A stretch of 64,000 nucleotides of DNA. It comes from Fulvivirga marina. Lineage in GTDB: Bacteria > Bacteroidota > Bacteroidia > Cytophagales > Cyclobacteriaceae. The stretch covers positions 46,564-110,563 of the forward strand of contig NZ_JAEUGD010000059.1 in NCBI RefSeq assembly GCF_016775155.1, in the 5' to 3' direction. Shown in pieces: positions 23,701 to 31,400 of this stretch (positions within the stretch are counted from its first letter, which is position 1; each line of letters begins with the position of its first letter). The notes beneath the pieces are model-generated. The model had not been told where the DNA came from, searched no databases, and saw only the letters and a program-made list of their open reading frames with translations. Made by a program: the position numbers and the translations under genes.

Positions 23701-25547
23701 GTTGACCCTGAGGTGTAAATTACATAAGCGAGGTCATCAGAATTATTGACATGGGGTAAGTTTTTAGGCTCTGACGCCAATTCTTCGCAATCAACCGTCA
23801 GAATATCAAGATTCTGCTCAACGCTAAATACTTTTCCGTCCAAGTCTGGCGTGGTCAGAAGTACTGTAGCATTAGCATCTGACATCATATACTCTAAACG
23901 CTCTTTGGGGAATGTGGGGTCTAAGGGAAGATAACAACCTCCGGATTTTAGCACAGCCAACTGGCTAATGAATAGCTCCAGTGAGCGGCTGGTGTACAAT
24001 GCTACAATTTGGTTAGGGCGTACTCCCCGGGCTCGTATATCTGCTGCCAGGCTATTGGCTTTTTCATTAAGCTCTCTGTAGCTCAATGCCTGTTCGCCAA
24101 ATACAAGCGCTGTATGATTCGGGGTTCTGGCTGCCTGCTCCTCAAAAAGCTGAACAAGTGTTTTCTCAACAGGATATGCCAGGGCTGTTTTGTTGAAATC
24201 GTATAGCAATTCAGCCTTTTCGCTATCCGATAGCAGACTGACTTCTTTTACTTTTTTACTGCTATCATGAAGTATGCTCTTAATGACCAAAGCAAACTGT
24301 GTGGCCAGTGAACGCACAAAAGATTCACTCAGGTTTGTAGTTTGATAGGCAAACTCGATCTCTACTTCCTCATTAAAGAAGACGGTGACCACGAGTGGAA
24401 TCCCTGTATTTTCATAAACGGTTTCCAGATGTAGCTTAAATTCGGCGTTACTGTTTATTTTATCAGTATCAAGCGGATAGTTTTCAATGATAACGACGGA
24501 ATCAAACAAGTCATTACTGGGCTTAATATCCAGCATGCGCTTGATTTCAAAATATGAAGTGTTGTTGTATTGGCTTCTTTCTATCAAATCCTTGCTGATA
24601 CTTGCAACAACATCCAGCAAGGTACTGTTTTCCACTTGCCTAAGCCTTAATGGTATGGTATTGATAAAGTTGCCTATTACTTTGTCGTTACCTCTTACAG
24701 CCGCATCTCGGTTGGATACCGTGGTTCCAAAAACAACATCAGAAATGTCGTGGTATTTTTGAAGCAAAATACCATAAGCTGCATAAACCACGGATGCCTT
24801 GGTAACTTTATTTGCACTGGCAAACTGATCCATTGTGGCATTGGAAACCTTCCGGGTTATCTTAGCTATTTCATTTTTCTTCTCCAGATCAACGATGCCT
24901 GAAAAGAATGACATTATATCATAGTCTCCAAGATAATTTTTCCAATATGCCTCAGCCCCCTTTTTGGCAGGCTTTGTTAGGTGCCGCTGCATCTCTTTAT
25001 AAGCAGGCTTTACTCTGACTCTAGCTGACTCACCTTCGGCCAACTGTTTATATGATGTAAAGAGTTCCTCTAACAAAATCCCTGTACTCCAGCCATCATA
25101 CAAGATGTGATGATGGGTTATATTCAATGCATATAGCCTGGCAGAAATTTTAATAACGGCTATTCTGAAGGGTACCTCTGTAAGGGTGAACCTTCTGTTT
25201 TGATCCTCTTCGGTATATTGCCTTACCTCTCGCTGTACGCTTTCTGACGACACTTGAGACAAGTCTCTGTATGTGAAATCAACAGGGCTTTTCTTAAGAA
25301 CAATTTGTACCGGCTTACTTATTTTCTCCCACCTAAAGATCGATCTCAAAGCTTCATTTTGAGCCTGTACAGCTATTATTGCTTGTTTTAGTGCATTTAC
25401 ATTTAGCTCTCCTTCTATACGAAAGGATAACTGAACATTATATACGTTGTTATCTGCCTCATTTAAAAAGTGAAAAAGCATTCCACGCTGCACTGTTGTC
25501 AGCTCTAGAATTTCCTGTACGTTAGACTTATCTAATTTATCTTTCAC
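11781..25547 (-). CDS. Hybrid NRPS-PKS megasynthase: C-A-PCP-KS-AT-KR-ACP-C-A(Gly-like)-PCP-C-A-PCP
   Basis: A 4588-residue protein with four extension steps. The first condensation domain (QRGMLFHFL; HHILYDG near 150) looks like a DCL type, matching the epimerase that ends the preceding synthetase. A1 (core near 615; code D-I-T-Q-L-G-V-V-W, not assigned) and PCP1 (GGDSLH near 995) follow. Next come KS (ATACSTSL near 1222), AT (GHSIGEY near 1662; HAFHS, so malonyl), KR (TGGLGKLG near 2180, with SSISS and YASAN catalytic motifs) and ACP (GGDSLK near 2446), giving a beta-hydroxy unit. C2 has PHIITDG near 2639: the first His of the motif is Pro, but the catalytic second His is kept. A2 (code D-I-L-Q-M-G-M-V-W) is Gly-like. 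C3 (near 3675), A3 (code D-G-S-G-V-A-E-V-G, not assigned) and PCP3 (near 4527) finish the protein. The tail SDEIILD is a likely docking motif. There is no thioesterase. Confidence 0.96.
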   Translation of the reverse strand: MKDKLDKSNVQEILELTTVQRGMLFHFLNEADNNVYNVQLSFRIEGELNVNALKQAIIAVQAQNEALRSIFRWEKISKPVQIVLKKSPVDFTYRDLSQVSSESVQREVRQYTEEDQNRRFTLTEVPFRIAVIKISARLYALNITHHHILYDGWSTGILLEELFTSYKQLAEGESARVRVKPAYKEMQRHLTKPAKKGAEAYWKNYLGDYDIMSFFSGIVDLEKKNEIAKITRKVSNATMDQFASANKVTKASVVYAAYGILLQKYHDISDVVFGTTVSNRDAAVRGNDKVIGNFINTIPLRLRQVENSTLLDVVASISKDLIERSQYNNTSYFEIKRMLDIKPSNDLFDSVVIIENYPLDTDKINSNAEFKLHLETVYENTGIPLVVTVFFNEEVEIEFAYQTTNLSESFVRSLATQFALVIKSILHDSSKKVKEVSLLSDSEKAELLYDFNKTALAYPVEKTLVQLFEEQAARTPNHTALVFGEQALSYRELNEKANSLAADIRARGVRPNQIVALYTSRSLELFISQLAVLKSGGCYLPLDPTFPKERLEYMMSDANATVLLTTPDLDGKVFSVEQNLDILTVDCEELASEPKNLPHVNNSDDLAYVIYTSGSTGRPKGVMLPHRAVHNYIISLSESVPFTEETTIVSVTTFSFDIFVTESLVPLTRGARVVIADEAAQKDPRLLFKTIAMNGVTMMQTTPSRYKLLTSDEVAFKAGMSGMEYMLVGGEAFPPELLKQLKAAAKARIINVYGPTETTVWSSLIDLTDEDKITIGRPIGNTQLYVLNKHRQLQPKGVSGELYIGGDGLAEGYWNNPELTDKVFVPNPFNPEEKLYKTGDLVRWLDNGTIEYLGRTDFQVKIRGHRIETGEIESHLSNYGAIEECVVVAREIHGNNHLVAYYVSGEQEDADRLKGYLSEHLPSYMVPSYFMEMETLPMTPNGKLDKTRLPQPEIMLNKDHVVATGEVEKQLFGIWKEVLGHDKISANQNFFDVGGDSLHLISVSSKIKVVFDEDVSVTELFNYTTIRALAKYISSKKGDTVEEKTEQEEVKQKASLESRSGAFDIAIIGMAGRFPEAKNIDQFWQNLQSGKESITRKEKEENDPLIYAKGFLEGYESFDATFFNYIPSEAAKMDPQMRIFHECTWEALENAGYNPSTYKGTIGLYGGASANPYFNINVGANGDDDWVEKWEAITYADKDFLCPRISYKLNLKGPSVNIATACSTSLVAVDTACHELMAGKCDVALAGGVSVSLHDNEGYTHRKGMILSDDGSCRAFDATSSGTVSGNGAGIVVLKKLDEAIRDGDTIHAVIKGTATNNDGHEKIGFTAPSIEGQSAAIREAIRNANIAPESITYVEAHGTGTSLGDPIEIAGLTKAFNTGKKQFCAIGSVKTNIGHLDAAAGIAGLIKTALSLKNRQLVPSLHYKTPNASIDFKNSPFYVNTNLREWKNGEYPRRAGVSSFGIGGTNAHVVLEEAPSVTEPSVSRDYQLLTLSAKTPDALQKNIHNLADFLQANGDTNIADAAYTLHVGRAHFQYRASLSVRNADDSVKLLRDLADEVADIPAPQSREHIVFMFSGQGSQYRGMCADLYAREKYFKETVDHCLKIAEEVSGKNFKPILFGDNSEDADQVNQTENTQPALFIIEYALAQLLIRWGIKPTLMIGHSIGEYVAACIGGVFTPHDAIKLVVSRGQLMQQVAPGAMLSISAGEEELLPLITDNDNISLAAVNSSAHCVVSGTEEAIADFQNKIQQSGYNSKVIHTSHAFHSYMMDGILDQFKSVFENIKFHKQQIPLVSNLTGEVADDKTLGSSEYWVRHLRETVRFSEGVSKMMEAEESVFIEVGPGNVLSTFVRSHKNRLSSHEVVALVRHPKQHVDDQQYLLGSLGKLWEKGVEVSWADFYQEEQRRRIPLPTYSFEKVQYPVRIDEGSHQQNSPEPIRNNINEWFYIPGWQSSFALPEKVDNVGGYIIYGKDNKLQTSLIGKFDQERVPYVSVIKGNEYKKVSDSQYVVNPGSLEDLTKFFSDLKDKSFKYDQIIYNSTSDDLTDDLSEYTDHYPDFYDLIHMVKSAHRVESLSGVHLTLVTSNLYDVLGVEKVNASGAALPAAIKVIAQEYPVTTGHIDLLMQEVEQNVDQLTSEFVKRKNGLSLALRNSRRWEQSFEQVALRSEGSMLKKEGVYLITGGLGKLGYTLAQYLTTKYQASVVLLGRTDQKLKADQVNQLNNGPGKASYFKADISSHTDLEFVVDAAEKQYGEINGIIHAAGTLQGKSINLIDNLTDDDYREQFRTKCTGIHNLKKVMGNRELDFCLAISSISSVLGGLQFGAYASANMALDHELNTIHETESPNWFSVNLDGLAFDDNPGEGIRPDELLEVFERVTALTHLPQVVVSVGDLNQRVSQWVKNKVNGQEDKALALVTSEDNIELEMLQLWKEFFGMEDIRPSNDFFELGGDSLKVLTMIGRIHKRFNIELSITEFFQHASVKELSAYLSTSLGKNEANEQAEYTVIPKAESSAHYPLSSVQRRLYFLNEFDNGSVAYNMPIALQLSGAVDHQKLKKVFETLIERHEPLRTKFEIIDEQPCQTIIEQVDFDIHHYTATDEGIVSVINNFIKPFDLTQAPLIRVGLVKVSELEHVLMVDLPHIITDGVSKSVMIKDFMALYKGQPLEDLELHYKDYAVWQQGSDFQQELMEQRAFWLEAFDSEVTPLNLPADYVRPAIKSFEGDIRKFEISAANTEKLRKIAEGEGTTLFTILLSAYHILLSKLSNQEDIVIGTPISGRQHADLEQMMGMFINTLPLRNQAEGTQSFREFLDQVKSKTLESFDHQAYPYEYLIDDLKLERNISRNPLFDVLFSYENFERSELEIPGLKITQYDDNHIVSKFDLTLTAYENEGALALYFEYCTALFKGDTIERFISYFNQIISTILADVNIRLSDIDLITEEERGLILSDFNDTALTFDESRSIVTAFEAQVAESKAAIALTYGGKSLTYEELNSRSNQLAHKIRQQDLPAEAIVGIMLPRTEALFISILGALKAGCTYVPIDPDYPEDRIDYIVQDSGLSLMLTDADLEKRANQFGEQLQTIDVTSASLSEENTANPGVSVSPSQLAYMIYTSGSTGRPKGVMIEHSNAINFVEGIAARIPMEEGSRMLCLTTISFDIFVLESLLPLLQGYHVVLAGNSDQKDPDALCTLINAGSVNKMQITPSHLKMLLSSSHAAEALQNIDTLMVGGEGFPADLLQILHSQYQGRIFNMYGPTETTVWSSVQELTKAERIDIGTPIANTTMLIVGEEGHLQPVGIAGELYIGGKGVGRGYWQNESLTGERFVSGPAGVSGRFYRTGDMARWLPNGAIEYLGRMDNQVKIRGYRIEPGEIESQLQTHEEVKEAVVYAHGDSGEQILVAYYVSASMIEPVDLRAHLSQSLPDYMIPSYFMHLDKFPLTPNGKIDRKSLPAPELVSSAAYVGPSNEIEEQLVDIWAEVLKADPEAIGVTRSFFELGGHSLLASLLANKIHQQLSITIPLREIFRHQDIRSQGQYLSNREQTTYKSVEKAAEQPYYSLSSSQQRLYVLHQIDKNSTAYNMPYTVRLSGILDKEKLNEVFSGLVSRHESLRTSFHVENDHPVQKISEDHDFEVQYYQSDEEGAEKLIRDIIAPFDLSESPLMRAGVIALSETDHILVVDMHHIITDGISQSVLMQDFTSLYNGDALEPLHLQYKDYAEWQQDPAQQAAVSDQKAYWLGEFSEEVTSLELPTDKARPLVKSSKGGSIDFTLSEATTHKLHELSQLEGTTLFMLLLSIYNVLLGKLSNQEDIVIGTPVAGRQHVDLERVIGMFVNTLPLRNYPAGDKTFRDFLHEVKERALLSMEHQGYPYEALIDEVKADRAVNRNPLFDVMFVFQNQEEAESKISGLELIPYHSSRTVSKFDLTLTAVEEEGGMQLSFEYSSDLFNPETITRFIGYFQRIVESVTADADQCLSELEIISTEEKQQLLNVFNNTGVDYPKEETIVTLFEKQVKLHPDNIAVVYGDQRVSFKDLDAMANSIAQVALNKVSEGNNKIGLLFNPSVEMIASMLGVMKAGHAYVPLSPEAPAERNEYILADCDAQLLLTHEAVELEDFRFDTEKTVIVDENLMADNAVDVIPQKAAPHDLIYVIYTSGTTGNPKGVEVEHGGMVNYLSWRISNFEFTASEVTMQVVSYHFDGYGSNLYSLLLAGGTTVLLSNENRLNAQYLVNTINRENVSYIGMTPAIFEVILTELKQEEAASLRLVVLAGEKANPELLQKSKKSLPHTQISNEYGPTETSVGATCNNNLVETNISIIGKPMDNTSIYILGQKGELLPIGMYGELCIAGVGVARGYINNKTLTQEKFVENPFRAGEQMYKTGDLARWTSDGEVEFLGRVDNQVKIRGFRIEPEEIEVQLNEHDQIKDALVMAKERSGDKFLVAYYVAESELAATSIRTYLSDKLPDYMIPSYYVHMKNMPISTNGKVDRKALPEPEVAPREYVAPSSETEKKLVEIWAEILKMDQSLISINVSFFELGGHSLRATVLANRIFRELNVEIPLQEIFVSNTIEMMSEYIDNENWAKNGEPSDVVMSDEIILD
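15139..16840 (-). repeat. Near-identical adenylation-region repeat, copy 2
   Basis: The partner of 2461-4165. It spans the linker after C2, the Gly-like A2 domain and the start of PCP2 of the 4588-residue megasynthase. Outside these limits the two modules are ordinary diverged homologues, so the copied unit is the adenylation region and not the whole module. Confidence 0.88.
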
Positions 25548-25608
25548 AGCTGATTTTTTCTATCGTAGCAAAATTTTGAGATGTTCGGTCAGGTTGTTCT
25601 ATGCTAAA

Positions 25609-27978
25609 TCATTCGGTTTTTAAACATTTAACAGGGCTCACCATTGCCGCTTTAATGGTTTGCATACTTACGGTAAGCCACGCTATCAATAGGGTAATAA
25701 CTCCAGCTCCCACAAAATACCATATCTCCAGTTCAATGCTAAAGGCAAAATTGGCAAGCCACTGTTGTGTCATAAAATAACTGATGGGTATAGCCACTAA
25801 AATAGATGCCATCACCATTTTGGTAAAGTCAAGTGATAGCAGGTAAATAATAGAGAAATTATTTGCGCCTAATGCTTTTCGAATACCTATTTCTTTAAGC
25901 CTTCTTTCCGCTGTAAACGTTGCCAGCCCGAAAAGCCCCAGGCATGAGATAATAATTGCCAAGGCCGCAAAATATTTGGAAAGAGCCGAAACTCTTTTTT
26001 CAGAAGCATACTGTGCTTCATAAGCCGCATCCAGAAACTGATAGTCCATGGGGGAACCCGCAAATTCCATATAAAAATCTTTGAGTTCGTCAATAGCTTC
26101 TACGGTTCTTCCAGCATCCAGTTTCACCAATACAACACTGGTTTTATGAGGTGCCAAAATGAAAAACAGGGGTTTGACTTGTTCGTGGAGTGACTCAAAG
26201 TGAAAGTTTTTCACCACACCAATTATTTGCCTATTGCCTCCCCATAGGTTAACGGTCTGTCCAACAGGATTCTCCATACCCATCACCTCAATAGCGGCCT
26301 CATTAAAAATAATAGCCTCATTGTCTGAAATGAAGTCCTTGGAAAAGGATCGTCCATCTAATACTTCTATACCCAGGGTTTTTATAAAATCGTAGTTGAC
26401 ACCCACATTTTCAAATGACACTTGGCTTTCTGTATTTTTTCCTGGCCATTCCAGGCTACCGGTAGTCATAAAACTTCCCATCGTACTTCCCATCCTGCTC
26501 GAAGCGCTGGACACTCCCGGAATTTTATTCACTTCTATCAGGAAGCTTTCCAAGTTCTCAGCTACCTTTCCCTCCTTTTCAAAATAGATGACATTGTCTT
26601 TACTATATCCAAGGTTTTTCGATTGTATAAATTTCATTTGATTATAAATAACTACAACCGAAACAATGAAAATCACTGAGAGTGTGAACTGAAATATCAC
26701 CAGTCCTTTACGTGCCCATAGTTCTCCCAATGAGCTTTTGAACTTACCCTTGAGGATGATTGCCGGTTTGAAACCTGACATGTAAATCGCCGGATAGCTA
26801 CCCGAAATCAGTCCGGTGAACAGGGTAATCCCTACCATGGAGGTGATCAGAGAAGTATCAAAATGCATGGCCAGATCTTTACCCGTAATTTCATTGAATT
26901 TGGGCATAAAGAGAAAGATGATCAAAACGGCGAGGGCAAGTGAAATAAATGCCATTAAAACTGATTCTGCCAAATATTGTACAACCAAAGACTGACGACT
27001 TACACCGATTGCCTTTTTCACTCCCACTTCTTTGATCTTCCTTGATGCCTTGGCAGTTGACAGGTTCATAAAGTTTATGCAGGCTATTAAAAGGATAAAA
27101 ACAGCGATTATAGCAAACATCTTAACATACTCAATCCTACCTCCTGCCTGCACTCCATTTTCATAGTTACCATACAGGTACCTGTCTTCATACTGCCTTG
27201 CAAAAAGCGTTACATTAGACTCCGCATATTTTTCCTTGATGTAGCCAGATATCTTCGTGTTGAATTGCCCAACGTCTGTGTTATCCTTTAAAACCACATA
27301 GGTATGAGGACCATTATTACCCCAATTAGGCTCTCTATGAAACATGTTTGCGAATAGCTCAAAAGACAGTACAAAATCAAATTGATCTGATGAGTGTCTG
27401 GGTACATCTTCAAAAACACCTGAAATCACCGCGTCTTTTTTAAACTGCAGCAGTTGCCATTCGACTCTTTTTCCAATTGCCTCTTCCGCAGTATTAAACA
27501 GGCTTAAAGCCAGTGACTCAGAAATTACAATAGAATTTTGGTCTTCCAGCACATTCTTCTCATCACCATGTATAAGGTTATAAGAAAAAACGCTGAAGTA
27601 CTCCTTACCCACAAACTGCCCTGCCCCTTTAACACTTTTTTCATCAACTGTAGTTATTGTAAACTCCTGAAACCATGACAATGGAGTTGCCAGGGTTGCA
27701 TATTCTACTTCAGGAAATTCATCTTTTAAAGCATCAGCCAAAGGATCTGGTGTATTTTCAACAGTTTTAATGAGATCAGCATTCTCCTGATGCTCCATGA
27801 CCTGATAAAGTCTATCACCTTTGTCATGGAATCTATCAAAGGCTAGCTCATCGCTCACCCACATGTAGATAAAGAAAACACTAGTAAGGCCAGCTGATAG
27901 GCCTATCAGGTTAATAATGAAGGTAGTTTTAAAGCGTTTAAAACTCCGTAATATTAAGTAAAGGTTATGTTTTAACAT
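25609..27978 (-). CDS. ABC transporter permease, MacB/FtsX type
   Basis: A 789-residue inner-membrane protein with the layout common in Bacteroidota: an N-terminal membrane helix (residues about 20-42, ending FFIYMWVSDELAFDRFHDKG), a periplasmic MacB-like domain, three helices around 285-400 of an FtsX domain, a second N-terminal-like helix near 430, a second periplasmic domain, and a C-terminal FtsX domain (EIGIRKALGANNFSIIYLLS). Two FtsX halves in one chain are typical of this family, which works with a separate ATPase in mechanotransmission or efflux. No ATP-binding subunit is encoded in the window. It sits inside the synthetase operon, 61 bp before the 4588-residue gene, so export of the lipopeptide or self-protection is the natural guess. 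Confidence 0.92.
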   Translation of the reverse strand: MLKHNLYLILRSFKRFKTTFIINLIGLSAGLTSVFFIYMWVSDELAFDRFHDKGDRLYQVMEHQENADLIKTVENTPDPLADALKDEFPEVEYATLATPLSWFQEFTITTVDEKSVKGAGQFVGKEYFSVFSYNLIHGDEKNVLEDQNSIVISESLALSLFNTAEEAIGKRVEWQLLQFKKDAVISGVFEDVPRHSSDQFDFVLSFELFANMFHREPNWGNNGPHTYVVLKDNTDVGQFNTKISGYIKEKYAESNVTLFARQYEDRYLYGNYENGVQAGGRIEYVKMFAIIAVFILLIACINFMNLSTAKASRKIKEVGVKKAIGVSRQSLVVQYLAESVLMAFISLALAVLIIFLFMPKFNEITGKDLAMHFDTSLITSMVGITLFTGLISGSYPAIYMSGFKPAIILKGKFKSSLGELWARKGLVIFQFTLSVIFIVSVVVIYNQMKFIQSKNLGYSKDNVIYFEKEGKVAENLESFLIEVNKIPGVSSASSRMGSTMGSFMTTGSLEWPGKNTESQVSFENVGVNYDFIKTLGIEVLDGRSFSKDFISDNEAIIFNEAAIEVMGMENPVGQTVNLWGGNRQIIGVVKNFHFESLHEQVKPLFFILAPHKTSVVLVKLDAGRTVEAIDELKDFYMEFAGSPMDYQFLDAAYEAQYASEKRVSALSKYFAALAIIISCLGLFGLATFTAERRLKEIGIRKALGANNFSIIYLLSLDFTKMVMASILVAIPISYFMTQQWLANFAFSIELEIWYFVGAGVITLLIAWLTVSMQTIKAAMVSPVKCLKTE

Positions 27979-28459
27979 ATTTAGTTGGTTTCTATTCCGG
28001 TCAATTAGCTTTAGTTTAACATATCAGTTTAAGCTGGTAAACAGACACATGCCTGTTCATAAACAAAATCTATTACTCTTTAAATAAATACAAGAGATCT
28101 AAAGATTATTTGCCCCGCCTTATATAATCATCTGTTTTAAAGTATTAAGTCTAATGATCACCCCCAGGTAAAACCATCAAAAGGCAAATAATAGAGCCAT
28201 TATCTACCTATCCTAAAGTGTCAAAATATACCCTGCAACTTCAGGTTTTACAACCTATGAACTTGAAGTTTAATCGAAAGTTCACCCTGACCCTTCGATC
28301 GATATGTGATCATTAGTGTTCGCTTAACAAAGCTGTGATTGATTCTTAGACACGATAGTTACCAAACAATATAAATGGATTTATGAGAAAGTCCAAACGT
28401 AATAATTAAAAAATACCTCCAAAAACGGTAAATACATGATATTCAGCTAGATTAAATTA
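27979..28459. other. Intergenic region inside the biosynthetic cluster
   Basis: A 481 bp gap between the initiating synthetase and the permease, both on the minus strand. I see no ORF. It is AT-rich and contains one good hairpin (28237-28270). Its size suggests an internal promoter for the permease and the downstream megasynthases, but I could not find a convincing TTTG/TAnnTTTG pair. Confidence 0.5.
28237..28270 (-). terminator. Hairpin, possible terminator or attenuator
   Basis: Eleven-base arms AACTTCAGGTT and AACTTGAAGTT pair with one G-U wobble around a 12-base loop, about 190 bp after the stop of the initiating synthetase. No clear T-run follows, so termination is only a possibility. 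Confidence 0.35.
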
Positions 28460-31400
28460 TTAGCTAAATAATATATCAAGATCCTCCTCAGAAAGCTCAG
28501 CACTATCAAAATCAGAAGGAGAAAAATGGACATCACTCTGTTTTTCAATATGTTCCAGTACTCTTTCTATGTTTTTCAGGTATGAATCTTTAAACCAGCC
28601 CATGGTAGTTTCGGTGTGAGCTTTCTCATTATAGATAATATCTATCGTTAGCTCACCATTCATCACCATAAGGTTTATTTCCAACTTGGCTGTCATTTCA
28701 TTCTCGGGTGCTGTTTCTCTGCCATGAAACTCGCTACTCAGAGAAAACAGATCGTTATTCATTTCACCATCAAACTGCCCGAGGTAATTGAACCTGATTT
28801 CTGCCCCAGACTTTTCTTCAATGAGTCCATTCATATATTTGGCTATGCCATAGCCCATACCATATGTTGGTACAGACCTCATTTGTTCTTTTATAGATTT
28901 TATCTGCTCACCCATGGTATCTTCCTTCAATTTCAGCTTTACAGGGTACATGGATGTAAACCAGCCAACTGTTCTTGAAGTATTTACCTCGGTAAGGTGG
29001 CGACCATGATTCTCATGCTCTACCACAAAAGATTCTGCTCTGGTCCACTCTTTTAAAGTAATAGCCAAGGCCACATTGAGCAGAATAGGAACATCTGTAT
29101 TGTATGTATGATGTGCTTCTTTCAACAAATATGATGTTTGAGGCTCAGGCAAAACACCGATCGCTTTCTTTAGATTGGCACATGTCCAGTCTTCCGTCTC
29201 ATTATCCACAGGTATTGAAAAGTCGATATTCTCCACTTCATCCCAATACTCCTCTGACAATTGAACCTCTTCTGACCTTGAAAACTCTAGCAACTGATCA
29301 TACCAATCGATAAGGGAACCGGTCTTAGCAGACAGCTTGGCTACCTCACCCTGCTCCAAAGCAGTATAGCACTTATACAAATCTTCCAGCAGCACTCTCC
29401 AGGAAATACCATCAACTGCAAGGTGATGGGCAGTGATCAACAACCTTTCTCCATCATTAGCATACTGAACAATGCCAGCTTTTAGCATCAAGCCATTTTC
29501 AAGATCAGTTTGTTGTTTTAATGATTCACAAAGTTGTTGTAATTCATCAGCATCTTTAGCCTTATGCTTCGAAATGGAAAAAGTTGATCCGAAATCTATA
29601 TTACCATAAACAAGTGTGTTATCAGCAGAGTCAAAGTTCAGCCTTAACCCATCATGATGCTCAATAACCTGCACAAATGCCCTATTGAGGCTATCAGGAT
29701 TAACCTTTCTATTTAGTTTTAGAAGCACAGACTGATTATAAAAATCAGGGTTTTTAAACTCCTGAGAAAAAAACCACCCCTCAATAGGTGTTAGCTCTCT
29801 TTTACCCTCAACCAACCCCTGCTCATACCTGCTCTCACCGGCCATTTCTGCATACTGACTGATCTGCTCTATGGTATGATAGGTCAATATGTCTTTTACA
29901 TTCAATGAAATACCCTCTTCATTTAACCTTGAAGAGATTTGTACTGCCTTAATAGAATCCCCTCCCAGCTCGAAAAAATTATCCGTCACTGATAAGTCTT
30001 CCTCCCCAAATACCTCAGACCAAACCTTAAGGGAAATTCTTTCAACATCATTTTTAGGCATGCTACTGACACTATCTTGCTCTCTTCCCGTCTGTTCTGG
30101 TTCGGGCAAAGCACCATAGTCTACTTTTCCGTTTTTTGTTAATGGAACAGTATCTATCTTTACAAAATAGGCAGGAATCATATAGTGTGGCAACTGATCT
30201 GCTAAATAGCTTCTCAGCTCTGATATTTCTTTATCAGAGTCACTTATAAAATAGGCATAAATAACTTTTTTATCTTTTTGATTCAACTTGGCAATAACCA
30301 ATGCCTCGTCAATGCCTGAGAACCCCATCAGGCAATTCTCAATCTCAGCCAGCTCAATACGATAGCCATTGATCTTAACCTGCTGATCTGCCCTACCAAT
30401 AAACTCCAACGTACCATTAGCCAGTCTCTTTGCAATATCACCGGTCTTGTACATTTTTTGTCCCACAATAAAGGGGTTCGCAATAAACCTTTCATCTGTC
30501 AACGCTTCGCTGAACAGATATCCTCTTGCTAACCCATCACCGGAAATATACATTTCACCTTTTACCCCTGTCGGCACTGGTTGCAGAAAGCGATCAAGAA
30601 TGTAAACCTGAGTGTTGCTGGCAGGTACACCTATAGGCACTGTATTTGTATGCTCTGACGGATCAAACCTATGGATCATACAACCGACTGTAGCCTCTGT
30701 TGGACCGTACTCGTTACATATATCTATTTTCCCTGAAAACTTATTATAAATATCATGTGCCAGTCTTTGTTCAAGCTCCTCACCCCCTACTATAAACCTT
30801 TTTATACTACTCTCTACAGGAATTTCAACTTTACTTTCTGTAATAAGTTTTAAATGGGAAGGTGTAAGTTTCACTACGTTAACCTTATTATCCGTTACAA
30901 TCTTGTTGATCAACAGATCGTTGTTAACATCCTGATAGATCATAAGCTTATTTCCTGTAACCAATGGTGTAAAAATCGAAGTAATGGTAAGGTCAAAAGA
31001 AATGGATGTATATAAAGGAAACGTTGCCTGCTCTCCCCCAACGTACTGATCGGAAGCCCAACAGATGTAGTTAACCAGTGAATGATGCTCAATCATTACT
31101 CCTTTAGGCTTACCCGTTGTTCCCGAGGTATAAATAATATAAGCCAGGTCGCTGGGCTTATTAATATTCTTTATTTCGTTATTGTCTTTCGCAATTAAAG
31201 ACTCTTTATCCAGATTTAATATAACGGGGTTTAAATCCGTTGCCCCTAATTGCCAGTTCAATAGCCGGGATTCATGTGCTGTTATGGTTATAGCTATATT
31301 ACACTGGCTATGAGTGAGAATATAATTTACCCTTTCTTCAGGCAGTTCGGTATCTAAAGGCAAATAACTTCCGCCAGCTTTTAGTATCCCCAGAATAGTA

